From JABMQB01 sp963678235 (lineage in GTDB: Bacteria > Bacteroidota > Bacteroidia > Bacteroidales > Prolixibacteraceae): a stretch of DNA of 64,000 bases. Shown piece after piece: positions 52,607-62,422 of this stretch. The translations under genes were made by a program, and so were the position numbers. How positions within the stretch are numbered: the first letter of the stretch is position 1; each line of letters opens with the position of its first letter. The stretch is from contig OY782766.1 of assembly GCA_963678235.1 (NCBI GenBank), forward strand, positions 2,356,001-2,420,000, in the 5' to 3' direction. The notes under the pieces were generated by a model. That model did no database searches and was not told the origin of the DNA. It was given only the letters and a program-made list of their open reading frames with translations.

Positions 52607-54577
52607 ATGAGTGAATTGGAAGAAAATGGTATAAAGAATGGAAATAACGGCAACTATTCCGCCGATAGTATCCAGGTACTTGAAGGATTAGAAGCTGTAC
52701 GAAAAAGACCAGCCATGTACATAGGTGATGTCAACGAAAAAGGGCTTCACCACTTGGTTTACGAGGTTGTGGACAATTCTATTGACGAAGCCATGGCAGG
52801 TTACTGTGATGAAATTGACGTTATTATTCACGAAGACAACTCTATTTCAGTCAAAGATAACGGAAGGGGAATCCCTACCGAAATGCATACTAAAGAAAAC
52901 AAATCTGCATTGGAGGTTGTAATGACTGTTCTCCATGCCGGAGGTAAATTTGATAAAGATTCATATAAAGTATCTGGAGGTTTACACGGTGTTGGAGTAT
53001 CATGCGTAAATGCACTTTCAAAACATTTAAAAGCCGAAGTTCACCGCGAAGGAAAAGTATGGGTTCAGGAATACGCCAAAGGAATTCCACAAGAACCAGC
53101 TAAAGTAGTTGGCGAATCAGACAAAACCGGTACCATCATTAAATTCACGCCCGATGCTTCGGTATTTCTTGTTACGCAGTATAAATATGAAATTCTTTCT
53201 GCCCGTTTGCGGGAACTGGCGTACTTAAATGCAGGAATTCGACTTTCAATAACCGATTATCGGCAAAAAGACGAAGAAGGAAACTTTAAATCCGATTCGT
53301 ATTATTCTGATTTGGGATTAAAAGAATTTGTTGAATATCTGGACGAAACCAGGGTTAAACTCATTGAAGATGTTATTCATATTTCAATGGAAAAGAACGG
53401 AATTCCGGTGGAGATTGCCCTGCAATACAACACATCCTATTCCGAAAACATCCACTCGTATGTGAACAATATCAACACAATTGAAGGTGGAACGCACCTT
53501 ACCGGGTTCAGGCGTGGTTTGACAAGAACACTTAAAGGCTATGCAGAAACTTCAGGGTTGTTATCAAAACTTAAGTTTGACATCAGTGGCGATGACTTCC
53601 GTGAAGGGCTTACTGCGGTAATTTCCGTAAAAGTTGCCGAGCCTCAGTTCGAAGGACAAACCAAAACAAAACTTGGAAACTCTGAAATTAGTATTTCAGT
53701 TGACCAGGCAGTGAGCGAAATGCTAAGGAATTATCTGGAAGAAAATCCTAAAGATGCCAAAACTATTGTAAATAAGGTTATTTTGGCGGCAACAGCAAGG
53801 CACGCAGCCCGAAAAGCCCGTGAAATGGTTCAGCGTAAAAATGCTCTAACAGGAGGAGGCCTACCAGGGAAACTAAGCGATTGCTCTGAAAAAGACCCTG
53901 CACAATGCGAAATATTCCTTGTGGAGGGAGATTCGGCAGGTGGAACAGCCAAACAAGGACGAAACCGCCAGTTTCAGGCAATTCTTCCACTTAGGGGTAA
54001 AATCCTGAACGTGGAAAAAGCAATGCAGCATAAGATTTTCGACAACGAAGAAATTAAAAACATATTTACGGCACTTGGTGTAACCATTGGAACAGAGGAA
54101 GATTCAAAAGAACTGAACCTCTCCAAACTTCGTTACCACAAAATTGTGATTATGACCGATGCCGATGTGGACGGAAGCCACATTGCCACATTGATTATGA
54201 CCTTCTTTTTCAGGTATATGAACGATCTAATTAAAAGAGGACATTTATACATTGCCGCTCCACCGTTATACTTAATTAAAAAAGGGAAAAAAGAAGCATA
54301 TGCCTGGAACGATAAGCAGCGCTTAGATTATATTAAAGAATGGGCAGATGGAAACGAAAGTAATGTGCATACGCAGCGTTATAAAGGTCTTGGTGAAATG
54401 AATGCAACCCAACTTTGGGAAACAACCATGAACCCGGAGCAAAGGACACTGCAACAAGTTACCATTGACAATGCTGCTGAAGCCGACCATATTTTTTCAA
54501 TGTTGATGGGTGACGACGTTCCTCCTCGCAGGAAATTTATTGAAGACCATGCAGTTTATGCAAATATTGATGCATAA
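52607..54577 (+). CDS. gyrB: DNA gyrase subunit B
   Basis: A 656-residue type II topoisomerase ATPase subunit that, with GyrA, introduces negative supercoils. The GHKL ATPase domain shows YEVVDNSIDEA (Glu53, Asn57), DNGRGIP and GGLHGVGVSCVNAL. The transducer has the LTAVISVKV segment. The TOPRIM domain carries LVEGDSAGG (about 437-446) and MTDADVDGSHI (about 515). The ending EDHAVYANIDA is the usual Bacteroidota GyrB terminus, and QRYKGLGEMN supports GyrB over ParE. gyrA is not in the window. Confidence 0.96.
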   Translation: MSELEENGIKNGNNGNYSADSIQVLEGLEAVRKRPAMYIGDVNEKGLHHLVYEVVDNSIDEAMAGYCDEIDVIIHEDNSISVKDNGRGIPTEMHTKENKSALEVVMTVLHAGGKFDKDSYKVSGGLHGVGVSCVNALSKHLKAEVHREGKVWVQEYAKGIPQEPAKVVGESDKTGTIIKFTPDASVFLVTQYKYEILSARLRELAYLNAGIRLSITDYRQKDEEGNFKSDSYYSDLGLKEFVEYLDETRVKLIEDVIHISMEKNGIPVEIALQYNTSYSENIHSYVNNINTIEGGTHLTGFRRGLTRTLKGYAETSGLLSKLKFDISGDDFREGLTAVISVKVAEPQFEGQTKTKLGNSEISISVDQAVSEMLRNYLEENPKDAKTIVNKVILAATARHAARKAREMVQRKNALTGGGLPGKLSDCSEKDPAQCEIFLVEGDSAGGTAKQGRNRQFQAILPLRGKILNVEKAMQHKIFDNEEIKNIFTALGVTIGTEEDSKELNLSKLRYHKIVIMTDADVDGSHIATLIMTFFFRYMNDLIKRGHLYIAAPPLYLIKKGKKEAYAWNDKQRLDYIKEWADGNESNVHTQRYKGLGEMNATQLWETTMNPEQRTLQQVTIDNAAEADHIFSMLMGDDVPPRRKFIEDHAVYANIDA

Positions 54578-54593
54578 AAAGATATAAGAAATA

Positions 54594-54630
54594 TAGTACT
54601 AAGTGCCAAAATTGGTGCTTAGTGCTACTT
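54594..54630 (+). terminator. Terminator-like hairpin after gyrB
   Basis: A 16-bp stem with three G-T wobbles (TAGTACTAAGTGCCAA with TTGGTGCTTAGTGCTA) begins 17 bp after the gyrB stop. The trailing T-run is short (CTTT), so termination efficiency is uncertain. Confidence 0.55.
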
Positions 54631-54680
54631 TCAAAAATTTCATCTTTCTTACAATATTCCATTCTCACAATTCTTTTAAA

Positions 54681-55262
54681 ATGAATATTTGTGTTTTCGC
54701 CTCTTCCAGCAACGGAATCAACGACCATTATTTTGAAGAAGCCAAAAAACTTGGTGAACTGATTGGAAAATCAGGACATGCATTGGTCAATGGTGGGGCA
54801 AATGTTGGCTTAATGGAAGCTACTACAATTGCAGCAAGAAAAACCGGAACCAAAACCATTGGTATCATTCCTGAAAAAATGAAAGAAAGAAGCCTGGTTT
54901 CAGATCATTCGCATGAAGTTATTATCACTGATAATATGCACCAACGCAAATCGGAAATGCGAGAAATATCTGACGCTTTTATTGCTCTACCTGGAGGTTT
55001 TGGCACGCTGGAGGAAATCCTGGAGGTGATTACACTAAAGCAACTCTCCTACCATTCAAAGGCAATCGTATTTATCAATACCAACAACTTTTTCGAACAC
55101 CTTTTCCTTCAATTTGAGAAATCATATACAGAATCGTTCGCAAAACTGTCTTATAAAGATTTATACTTTGTTGCAAATAATTCAGAAGAAGCGATGGAAT
55201 ATATTCTAAGCTATAATCCAAAGGAAGTCGACTCCAAGTGGTTTGAAGTCCCTAATAAATAA
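54681..55262 (+). CDS. LOG family protein (nucleotide 5'-monophosphate phosphoribohydrolase)
   Basis: A 193-residue Rossmann-fold enzyme. An upstream in-frame start at 54603 is rejected, because it lies within the gyrB terminator hairpin and adds an unconserved leader; the ATG at 54681 gives the normal family length. Diagnostic motifs are VNGGANVGLM (37-45), HQRKSEM (87-93) and PGGFGTLEE (104-112), which form the active site that releases free bases, such as cytokinins or purines, from nucleoside monophosphates. It probably acts in cytosolic nucleotide housekeeping; its physiological substrate is not evident. Confidence 0.92.
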   Translation: MNICVFASSSNGINDHYFEEAKKLGELIGKSGHALVNGGANVGLMEATTIAARKTGTKTIGIIPEKMKERSLVSDHSHEVIITDNMHQRKSEMREISDAFIALPGGFGTLEEILEVITLKQLSYHSKAIVFINTNNFFEHLFLQFEKSYTESFAKLSYKDLYFVANNSEEAMEYILSYNPKEVDSKWFEVPNK

Positions 55263-55566
55263 GTTTATTTTCTGTCATTTTTTCTTTTGGTGACATTTAT
55301 TCATGTCAACCTTATACTCATACATCTGAATTCTTAATTTATTTAACAGTTCAGGGCTGAAGGTGTTAAAGAATACAAAAAGAAACCGATGAATAATAAT
55401 GTGATAAAACACTGGCAGTATATTTGCGTTTTACCAACATCATTTAATAAATAGTGATTACAGGAAATACGATTATATTATGTAATTTGAATAAAAGTAT
55501 TCCTACTAACAACATCACATGTATTGATAAAAGTTTTTTTTTGTTTAGAATTAATTTGATTGAGAG
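55263..55566 (+). other. Upstream region of the Deg protease gene
   Basis: A 304-bp AT-rich gene-free stretch. It contains a TATATTTG promoter box at 55419-55426, about 140 bp before the start codon. Nothing else is recognised. Confidence 0.5.
55419..55426 (+). promoter_or_regulatory. Candidate promoter box TATATTTG
   Basis: A perfect TAnnTTTG match followed by GCG; it suggests a leader of about 130 nt for the protease mRNA. The -33 element is not clear. Confidence 0.4.
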
Positions 55567-56991
55567 ATGAAAAATTTTAAAAGTACATTCGTAACATTTG
55601 CACTGGTAATTGTAGGTGCATTCATAGCAGTTTTTGCATACACACGTTTCTTTGAATCGCCAGAGATAATAACGGTAAAGGAAACTCCTGCCATGAAATA
55701 CGCGAATTTGCCGGCAGCAAGCAATATGCCTGTTCCAGATCTTACGGGAGCGGCTGAAAATTCCATTCATGCTGTTGTTCATATTATGACCCAACAGATG
55801 CGTGGAGGTTGGTCAAACAGCAATCCCATACTAGAATATTTTGGTTACCGTCAGTATCAGGAACCTCAAATTGCGAGGGGATTTGGCTCAGGAGTGATTC
55901 TTACTGAAGATGGTTATATTGTTACAAACAACCATGTGATTGAAGGCGCTCAAAAAATTCGTGTTGTATTAAATGACAAACGCGAATATGACGCAGAACT
56001 TGTTGGAACAGATCCAACTACCGATGTTGCCTTGTTAAAAATTGATGCAAATGAACTGCCTTATTTAACATATGGCGACTCAAATGCCCTAAGGCTTGGT
56101 GAATGGGTACTTGCAGTTGGTAACCCTTTCAACCTCACATCGACCGTTACAGCAGGAATTGTTAGTGCAATGACGCGTAACCTTGGCATCAACAACGAAC
56201 AACTATCCATTGAATCGTTCATCCAGACCGATGCTGCAGTAAATCCTGGAAACAGTGGTGGTGCATTGGTAAACCAAAGCGGAAATTTGGTTGGAATCAA
56301 TACTGCAATTGCATCGAGGACCGGATCATATGCCGGGTATTCTTTTGCCATTCCGGTTACAATTGTAAAAAAAGTAGTGGAAGATCTTAAAGAATTTGGC
56401 GAAGTTCAACGTGCTCTGTTAGGTGTAAACATTGGTGATGTTACTGCGGATATTGCTGAAGAATATAATTTAGATAAGATTGAAGGGGTATTTGTAGCCA
56501 GCGTTACTGAAAATGGCGCAGCTAAAGAAGCCGGAATAAAAGCTGAAGATGTAATTATCAGTGTAGAAGGAACCAATGTCAACTCTTCTGCTGAACTACA
56601 AGAAGCTGTAAGTCAATACCGTCCCGGGGATGATGTGAAAATTGTTGTAAAAAGAGACAATTCAAAGAAACAATTTACAGTAACCCTACGTAATAAACAC
56701 GGAGATACGCAGATTGTGAGGGATCAGGTATCGGTTCTGGGCGCTGAATTTGATGAAATAAGTGAACGGGAAATGGAACGCCTGGATATTGGCCATGGAA
56801 TAAAAATAACAAAACTCAACAAAGGCAAATTACGTGACGCAGGAATTGAGGAGGGATTTATCATAACTTCTGTAAACAAAAATGCCATTCGTGAGGTTAA
56901 TGATTTTAAAAGGATAATAAACAATGTGAGAGGTAGAATTTTAGTGGAAGGGATTTATCCAAATGGAGAACCGGCATATTTTGTTTTTTAA
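55567..56991 (+). CDS. Periplasmic HtrA/Deg family serine protease
   Basis: A 474-residue envelope protease and chaperone. An N-terminal hydrophobic segment (residues 8-25) serves as signal or anchor. The trypsin-like domain holds the triad His123 (TNNHVIEG), Asp153 (TTDVALLK) and Ser230 (NPGNSGGAL). Two PDZ domains follow, at about 285-375 and 395-470. The domain plan matches Do/DegQ proteases that remove misfolded periplasmic and outer-membrane proteins. The gene stands alone before rpoD, with its own probable promoter. Confidence 0.94.
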   Translation: MKNFKSTFVTFALVIVGAFIAVFAYTRFFESPEIITVKETPAMKYANLPAASNMPVPDLTGAAENSIHAVVHIMTQQMRGGWSNSNPILEYFGYRQYQEPQIARGFGSGVILTEDGYIVTNNHVIEGAQKIRVVLNDKREYDAELVGTDPTTDVALLKIDANELPYLTYGDSNALRLGEWVLAVGNPFNLTSTVTAGIVSAMTRNLGINNEQLSIESFIQTDAAVNPGNSGGALVNQSGNLVGINTAIASRTGSYAGYSFAIPVTIVKKVVEDLKEFGEVQRALLGVNIGDVTADIAEEYNLDKIEGVFVASVTENGAAKEAGIKAEDVIISVEGTNVNSSAELQEAVSQYRPGDDVKIVVKRDNSKKQFTVTLRNKHGDTQIVRDQVSVLGAEFDEISEREMERLDIGHGIKITKLNKGKLRDAGIEEGFIITSVNKNAIREVNDFKRIINNVRGRILVEGIYPNGEPAYFVF

Positions 56992-57062
56992 CAAAAAATT
57001 ACGCTCCGCCCCAATAAAAACCTTTAATTAATGTTAACAAAAAAAATGAATGATTTTTATTC

Positions 57063-57093
57063 TTGAACATTAATGCCAAAAGTTCTATATTTG
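57063..57093 (+). promoter_or_regulatory. rpoD promoter (TTG - 20 bp - TATATTTG)
   Basis: TTG at 57063-57065, 20 bp, and TATATTTG at 57086-57093 fit the Bacteroidota sigma-ABfr consensus (TTTG, 19-21 bp, TAnnTTTG). This is the best promoter match in the window and gives a very short leader of about 15 nt. Confidence 0.6.
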
Positions 57094-57114
57094 CACGATT
57101 TTTAAGAATACAAT

Positions 57115-57975
57115 ATGAGACAACTAAAGATCACAAAATCAATCACTAACCGTGAAAGTGCCTCTTTAGACAAGTACTTACAGGAGATTGGGAAAGAAGA
57201 ATTGATCACCGTTGAGGAAGAAGTAGAATTAGCGCAGCGGATTAAGAAAGGTGATCAGGCAGCTTTGGAGAAACTTACCAGGGCCAATCTTCGTTTTGTT
57301 GTATCGGTAGCGAAGCAGTACCAGAATCAAGGACTAAGCTTGCCCGACCTCATTAACGAAGGAAACCTTGGATTGATCAAAGCAGCTGAGAAATTCGACG
57401 AAACCCGCGGTTTTAAGTTTATTTCTTATGCCGTGTGGTGGATCCGTCAATCTATTCTTCAAGCCCTGGCCGAGCAATCACGTATTGTTCGATTACCTTT
57501 AAACCAAGTAGGTTCGTTGAACAAAATCAACAAAGCGTTTTCGAAATTCGAACAAGAACACGAACGTAAGCCTTCTCCTGAAGAACTAGCTGAATCATTG
57601 GAATTACCTGCAGAAAAAGTTGCAGATACTTTACGTGTCTCCGGAAGGCACGTATCTGTTGATGCCCCTTTTGTAGATGGTGAAGACAATAGCCTGCTGG
57701 ATGTACTTGTGAATAATGATTCACCTAATGCTGACAAAAGCCTGATCCAGGAATCGCTGGCTCGTGAAATTTACAGGGCTTTGGCAACATTAACTGAGCG
57801 CGAAAGTGATATTATTAGGTTGTTCTTTGGTATTGGTTGCCAGGAAATGACACTGGAAGAAATTGGTGAAAGGTTTGGCCTAACCCGAGAAAGAGTTAGA
57901 CAAATCAAAGAAAAAGCGATTAGGCGCTTAAGGCACACATCGCGAAGCAAATTATTAAAATCATACCTAGGATAA
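57115..57975 (+). CDS. rpoD: Primary RNA polymerase sigma factor
   Basis: A 286-residue sigma-70 factor lacking the long region 1.1 and non-conserved insert, as is usual for the primary sigma of Bacteroidota. Region 1.2 (SLDKYLQEIG), region 2 (RANLRFVVSVAKQYQ through FISYAVWWIRQSI) and region 3 are complete. The region 4 helix-turn-helix TLEEIGERFGLTRERVRQIKEKA is also intact. It directs housekeeping transcription and is presumably what recognises the TAnnTTTG boxes noted here, including its own. A strong terminator follows. Confidence 0.96.
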   Translation: MRQLKITKSITNRESASLDKYLQEIGKEELITVEEEVELAQRIKKGDQAALEKLTRANLRFVVSVAKQYQNQGLSLPDLINEGNLGLIKAAEKFDETRGFKFISYAVWWIRQSILQALAEQSRIVRLPLNQVGSLNKINKAFSKFEQEHERKPSPEELAESLELPAEKVADTLRVSGRHVSVDAPFVDGEDNSLLDVLVNNDSPNADKSLIQESLAREIYRALATLTERESDIIRLFFGIGCQEMTLEEIGERFGLTRERVRQIKEKAIRRLRHTSRSKLLKSYLG

Positions 57976-57980
57976 AAGGA

Positions 57981-58004
57981 AGCCGCTGTTGAGCGGCTTT
58001 TTTT
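57981..58004 (+). terminator. Rho-independent terminator after rpoD
   Basis: AGCCGC and GCGGCT form a 6-bp GC-rich stem around a TGTTGA loop, followed by seven T, six bases after the stop codon. Confidence 0.85.
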
Positions 58005-58074
58005 ATACCCCTCATTTTTAGACTCCTACTTTGCCGCGAACAAATAATCCTTCTCCGATCTCCTTCGTCGACAA

Positions 58075-58123
58075 CCTCCTTTTTCTAAGGAGGATAACTA
58101 ACAGTCCCCCTTTGAAAAGGGGG
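58075..58123. repeat. Pair of intergenic palindromes
   Basis: CCTCCTT/AAGGAGG (58075-58093) and CCCCCTTT/AAAGGGGG (58106-58123) are perfect hairpins between rpoD and htpG. They resemble the palindrome after transketolase at 12984 and look like a dispersed intergenic repeat type. Confidence 0.5.
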
Positions 58124-58155
58124 ATTGATTAACGTATTTGCTCGAAACAAATTCT

Positions 58156-58187
58156 AAAAAAGCACCACCCAATTTGGATGATGCTTT
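58156..58187 (-). terminator. Rho-independent terminator after htpG
   Basis: On the minus strand AAAGCATCATCC pairs with GGGTGGTGCTTT (12 bp, two wobbles) and a T-run follows, about 20 bp after the htpG stop codon. Confidence 0.75.
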
Positions 58188-58207
58188 ATATCGATAAGAG
58201 GTATTCT

Positions 58208-60262
58208 TTACTTTATTAAATCCACACTTCGCTTAACAAATTTATCCAGTTCTGCTCCTTTTAACATGCCATTGGCAAGCAGGGCAAGGTCAACCATTTG
58301 TTTGGCAACTTTACTTTTCTTTCCGAAATCGGTAAGCTTATCCCTCTTTTTTGTTTCCAATTCAGAAATAGCTTTTTCAAAATCTTCCAGCTTTTCTTTA
58401 TCCGCTTGCGGAACTTCCTCGTCTTTTTTGCCTTCTTTTTGTTTCTCCAACGCTGATTTTTCTGTTTTCTTAGCTTGCAAATCTGTATTTACATCTTCCA
58501 GAAAACTGCCAAGTTTTTTATCTTTTCCGTCCAATACTTTTTTCACCAAAGGATGCGTAATGTTAACCACAAGGTTTAAGCTTTCGGGCATGTCGCCATA
58601 AAAACTCATCCCCCCTTGAATTTGGCTCATTTCCTTCATCCTTCTCATAAACTCATTTCTGGTAATTACCATTGGACTGCTGTTTTCTCCCAAATCCTGG
58701 AAATCAACAATAAATGAAACTTTACTTTCGGTCGGGCACACTGCCTGAAAAATTGGACTGATTTCTTCTTTTTGCTCATAAGTCAACTCCACTTTCCCGT
58801 CATCTGCCTTTTTAATCAGGTTTTCAACAACATCCGAATCAACACGTACAAATTTTGTAGTACTTACTTTTTGCTCCAATTTATTAATTAAGGCTGTTGA
58901 CAACACATCGTCCATCACCAAAACATCGTATCCCTTATCTTTGGCTGCTTCCACAAAACTGAACTGCTCTTCTTTATTATTGGTATATAAATAAATCAGG
59001 TTTTTGTCTTTATCTGTTTGATTGTCTTTTACCAATGTTTCATATTCTTCTGAAGTGAAATATTTACCATCTACGTTTTTCAACAAAAAGAAATCTTTCG
59101 ACCTATCGTAAAATTTATCGTCGGATAACATTCCGTATTGAATAAATATTTTAAGGTCGTCCCATTTCTCTTCCAATTCTTTACGCGACTCTTTGAAAAT
59201 ATCTTTTAGCTTATCTGCCACCTTTTTAGAGATATGGCTGCTTATTTTCTTCACATTACCGTCGCTCTGCAAATAGGAACGTGAAACATTCAATGGAATA
59301 TCTGGAGAATCGATTACTCCGTGAAGAAGAGTCAAAAATTCAGGTACAATACCTTCAACCGAGTCGGTTACAAACACCTGGTTACAATATAATTGAATTT
59401 TATTCTTTTGAAGTTCAAGATTATTCTTGATTTTAGGGAAATACAGCACCCCGGTGAGGTTAAACGGATAATCGACGTTCAAGTGAATATTGAAGAGCGG
59501 ATCATCGGTCATTGGGTAAAGCCTTTTGTAAAATCCTTGGTAATCTTCGTCTTTTAAATCGACTGGTTTTTTAGTCCAGATTGGATTAGGATCGTTTATT
59601 TGATTGTCTTCATCTGTTTCAACTTCTTTCCCGTCTTTCCAATCTTTTTTCTTACCGAAAATAATTGGTACCGGAAGGAACTTACAATATTTCTCCAGAA
59701 TCTCAGAGATTTTATGATCGTCTAAAAATTCTTCTGACTCTTCGTTTACATGCATAACAATGTCGGTTCCAACCTCATCTTTTTCAATTTCATCGAGCGA
59801 ATATTCCGGAGAGCCATCGCAGCTCCATTTAATAGCTTTCGAACCTTCTTTATGGGATTTTGAGATGATTTCTACTTTATGCGAAACCATAAACGAAGAA
59901 TAAAATCCCAATCCAAAATGCCCAATAATAGCATTGGCATCATCTTTATATTTTTCCAGGAAATCATTGGCACCCGAGAAAGCTATTTGATTAATATACT
60001 TCTCTACCTCTTCTGCGGTCATTCCAATTCCGTTATCCGAAACGGTAATTGTTTTTGCATCCTTATCAAGGGCAACGCGCACTCCTGCATTTGTCAATTC
60101 ATCGTTATATTCACCTTTCGATGCCAGGGTTTTCAACTTTTGAGTTGCGTCAACCGCATTTGAAACGATTTCTCTTAAAAAAATATCGTGATCAGAATAA
60201 AGAAACTTTTTAATGATTGGGAAAAGATTTTCACTGGTTACACCAATTTTACCTTTTTGCAT
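58208..60262 (-). CDS. htpG: Molecular chaperone HtpG (bacterial Hsp90)
   Basis: A 684-residue ATP-dependent cytosolic chaperone. The GHKL nucleotide-binding domain shows LREIVSNAVDAT (Glu31, Asn35, Asp38), DNGIGM and GHFGLGFYSSFMV. The middle domain carries the SRSYLQSD segment with the catalytic arginine. A charged Lys/Glu-rich stretch (about 590-650) near the C-terminal dimerisation domain is longer than in E. coli HtpG, as often in Bacteroidota. The gene is transcribed alone and ends in its own terminator. Confidence 0.95.
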   Translation of the reverse strand: MQKGKIGVTSENLFPIIKKFLYSDHDIFLREIVSNAVDATQKLKTLASKGEYNDELTNAGVRVALDKDAKTITVSDNGIGMTAEEVEKYINQIAFSGANDFLEKYKDDANAIIGHFGLGFYSSFMVSHKVEIISKSHKEGSKAIKWSCDGSPEYSLDEIEKDEVGTDIVMHVNEESEEFLDDHKISEILEKYCKFLPVPIIFGKKKDWKDGKEVETDEDNQINDPNPIWTKKPVDLKDEDYQGFYKRLYPMTDDPLFNIHLNVDYPFNLTGVLYFPKIKNNLELQKNKIQLYCNQVFVTDSVEGIVPEFLTLLHGVIDSPDIPLNVSRSYLQSDGNVKKISSHISKKVADKLKDIFKESRKELEEKWDDLKIFIQYGMLSDDKFYDRSKDFFLLKNVDGKYFTSEEYETLVKDNQTDKDKNLIYLYTNNKEEQFSFVEAAKDKGYDVLVMDDVLSTALINKLEQKVSTTKFVRVDSDVVENLIKKADDGKVELTYEQKEEISPIFQAVCPTESKVSFIVDFQDLGENSSPMVITRNEFMRRMKEMSQIQGGMSFYGDMPESLNLVVNITHPLVKKVLDGKDKKLGSFLEDVNTDLQAKKTEKSALEKQKEGKKDEEVPQADKEKLEDFEKAISELETKKRDKLTDFGKKSKVAKQMVDLALLANGMLKGAELDKFVKRSVDLIK

Positions 60263-60508
60263 TTTTCCTATTTTTAGTTAAACAATTTTTCTGGGGCAAT
60301 AAAGTCAAAGCATGTGCCAATTGCAGATTTATGACAATTAGTCACAATGGAAAAATAATCCTTTTTTATTATTGTCATATTTTCAAAAATCATTATACTC
60401 ACCAAAAGAATCTTTTCTTGCCAATAGTTGCTAAAAAGATGATATTTACCCTAACATGGGTCACCCAAACTTGCTTTATTTGTGTCTGGAATTGAAAAAG
60501 ATTGTGCG

Positions 60509-61978
60509 ATGAGTAACCTGGAGGATTATTTTAAGAAATTTAGGAACAATATTGTTGGGATTGATCAGGAATTTGAATCAGCCTATAAATCAAACAAAAT
60601 TGTTTATGCCGATTGGATTGCCAGTGGAAGGCTGTATCAACCCATTGAAGACAAGATCACCAAAGAAATAGCACCTTTTATTGGCAACACACATACCGAA
60701 ACCAGCGAAACTGGTTTATTAATGACCAAAGCATACCACCAGTCGCACAAATTGATTAAACGGCACTGCAATGCGGATGAAAACGATGTGATTATTACGG
60801 CCGGATTTGGCATGACCACCGTTATTAATAAATTTCAGCGGATATTAGGCTTAAAATACTGCGGAAAAATGTCGCAAAAAAAATGCATGATGGAGCGCGA
60901 CAAGCCCGTTGTTTTTATCACCCATATGGAACACCATTCGAACCATACATCGTGGTTTGAAACCAACGCTGATGTGGTGATGGTGAAACCTGCCGACGAT
61001 TTATCAATTAGTCTTGAAAACCTTCAGGAAGCGCTTGATCAATACAAAGACCGACAGTTTAAGATAGGCTCATTTACAGCTTGTTCCAATGTAACCGGTG
61101 TTCGAACACCGTACCACCAAATGGCAAAGATCATGCACGAAAACGGCGGGGTTTGCTTCATTGATTTCGCTGCCTCGGCACCCTACGATGAAATTAATAT
61201 GCACCCTGACGATCCGATGGAAAAACTGGATGCAATTTTGTTTTCGCCGCATAAATTCCTGGGCGGACCAGGCTCTTCCGGCGTACTTATTTTTGATGTT
61301 TCGATGTATAAAAACGATGTTCCCGATAATCCGGGCGGAGGTACGGTTGACTGGACAAACCCATGGGGAAGCTATAAATATGTGGATAATATTGAAGAAC
61401 GTGAAGACGGAGGTACACCGGGTTTCTTACAATCTATAAAAACAGCCCTTTGTTTTGAATTGAAAGACCAAATGGGCATCGATAACATAAAGAACCGTGA
61501 AGAAGAACTGCTCGAAAAAGCATTCGAAGGTTTAGACAAAATCCCGGGATTGCACATCCTTGCCAATAACATACGTGAACGACTGGGCGTTATCTCATTT
61601 TATGTGGAAAACATACACTACAACCTTTTGGTACGTTTATTAAACGACAAATATGGCATTCAGGTGCGTGGTGGCTGTGCCTGTGCCGGAACCTACGGGC
61701 ATCTTTTATTGGAAGTGACCTACGAAGCATCGAAAGAAATAACCGATAAAATCAACCATGGAGACCTTTCTGAAAAACCAGGCTGGGTACGTTGGTCGCT
61801 TCATCCTACCATGTCGGATGCAGAAGTTGATTTAATGATTGAAGCACTGAACGATATTACTGCAAACATTGAGGTTTACAGCCAGGATTATTTGTATGAC
61901 AACCGCAAAAATGTTTATTGGCATAAAGACACATCCAACGATAACAGGGTTTGCAAAGAATGGTTTAGTTTGGATTAA
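60509..61978 (+). CDS. Class V aminotransferase / cysteine desulfurase-like enzyme
   Basis: A 489-residue PLP enzyme. The frame opens at a GTG (60482), but the ATG at 60509 (MSNLEDYFKKF) is preferred, because a TTTATTTG box ends at 60480 and the GTG would sit at the transcript start. The PLP lysine is Lys249 in SPHKFLGGPGSSG; the upstream Asp-Ala-type segment is CFIDFAASAPYDEI. The C-terminal RGGCACAGTYGHLL carries cysteines that could act as the persulfide site, as in cysteine desulfurases, but the spacing differs from classic SufS and IscS. No iron-sulfur assembly genes are adjacent, so the reaction is uncertain. Confidence 0.85.
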   Translation: MSNLEDYFKKFRNNIVGIDQEFESAYKSNKIVYADWIASGRLYQPIEDKITKEIAPFIGNTHTETSETGLLMTKAYHQSHKLIKRHCNADENDVIITAGFGMTTVINKFQRILGLKYCGKMSQKKCMMERDKPVVFITHMEHHSNHTSWFETNADVVMVKPADDLSISLENLQEALDQYKDRQFKIGSFTACSNVTGVRTPYHQMAKIMHENGGVCFIDFAASAPYDEINMHPDDPMEKLDAILFSPHKFLGGPGSSGVLIFDVSMYKNDVPDNPGGGTVDWTNPWGSYKYVDNIEEREDGGTPGFLQSIKTALCFELKDQMGIDNIKNREEELLEKAFEGLDKIPGLHILANNIRERLGVISFYVENIHYNLLVRLLNDKYGIQVRGGCACAGTYGHLLLEVTYEASKEITDKINHGDLSEKPGWVRWSLHPTMSDAEVDLMIEALNDITANIEVYSQDYLYDNRKNVYWHKDTSNDNRVCKEWFSLD

Positions 61979-62031
61979 GTTGGGAGTTGAAGGTTTTTAT
62001 TTTAAAGTCCTAACAAAATAACTCAAGAATA

Positions 62032-62421
62032 ATGTCAAACACACTTACATATAAAATACACGTCCGACTGGTTGACCTTGACATTAATAAACATGTAAAC
62101 AATTCAGTGTATTTTACTTACATGGAAGAGGCACGAACGCAGTTGCTATACGAGCAATACCATTACTGCGAATCAAAAGGGATTGCATTTGTGGTTGCTG
62201 AAACATCGTGTAAATACAAGCGGTCGATAACCTATGGAGATACGGTTTTGGTTGAAATGGTAATCACCGATATTAAAAGTGTTTCGTTTAACGTATTTTA
62301 CACCTTGAAAAACGAACAAGGGAAAATTTATGCGGAAGGCACAACACGTATAGCTTGTTTGGACGAAAAAAATTTACGCCCGGTCAGGATTCCTCAAGAA
62401 ATAATCGATAGCATAAAATAA
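62032..62421 (+). CDS. Hotdog-fold acyl-CoA thioesterase
   Basis: A 129-residue protein of the 4-hydroxybenzoyl-CoA thioesterase/YbgC type. The hallmark VRLVDLDINKHVNNSVYFTYMEEAR (residues about 11-35, catalytic Asp in LDINKHVNN) is present, followed by the YKRSITYGDTV strand and the EGTTRIACLD region. Such enzymes hydrolyse acyl-CoA or acyl-ACP thioesters in the cytosol; chain length cannot be predicted. It is followed by the next gene after a single base, so the two are translationally close. Confidence 0.9.
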   Translation: MSNTLTYKIHVRLVDLDINKHVNNSVYFTYMEEARTQLLYEQYHYCESKGIAFVVAETSCKYKRSITYGDTVLVEMVITDIKSVSFNVFYTLKNEQGKIYAEGTTRIACLDEKNLRPVRIPQEIIDSIK

Positions 62422-62422
62422 A

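Noticed and set aside
54603..54680. Upstream start for the LOG-family gene
   Set aside because: It would begin inside the gyrB terminator hairpin and add residues not typical of the family.
60300..60345. Sigma-54-like site before htpG on the minus strand (TTGGCAC followed by TTTGA)
   Set aside because: The -12 GC is missing, so it does not meet the consensus.
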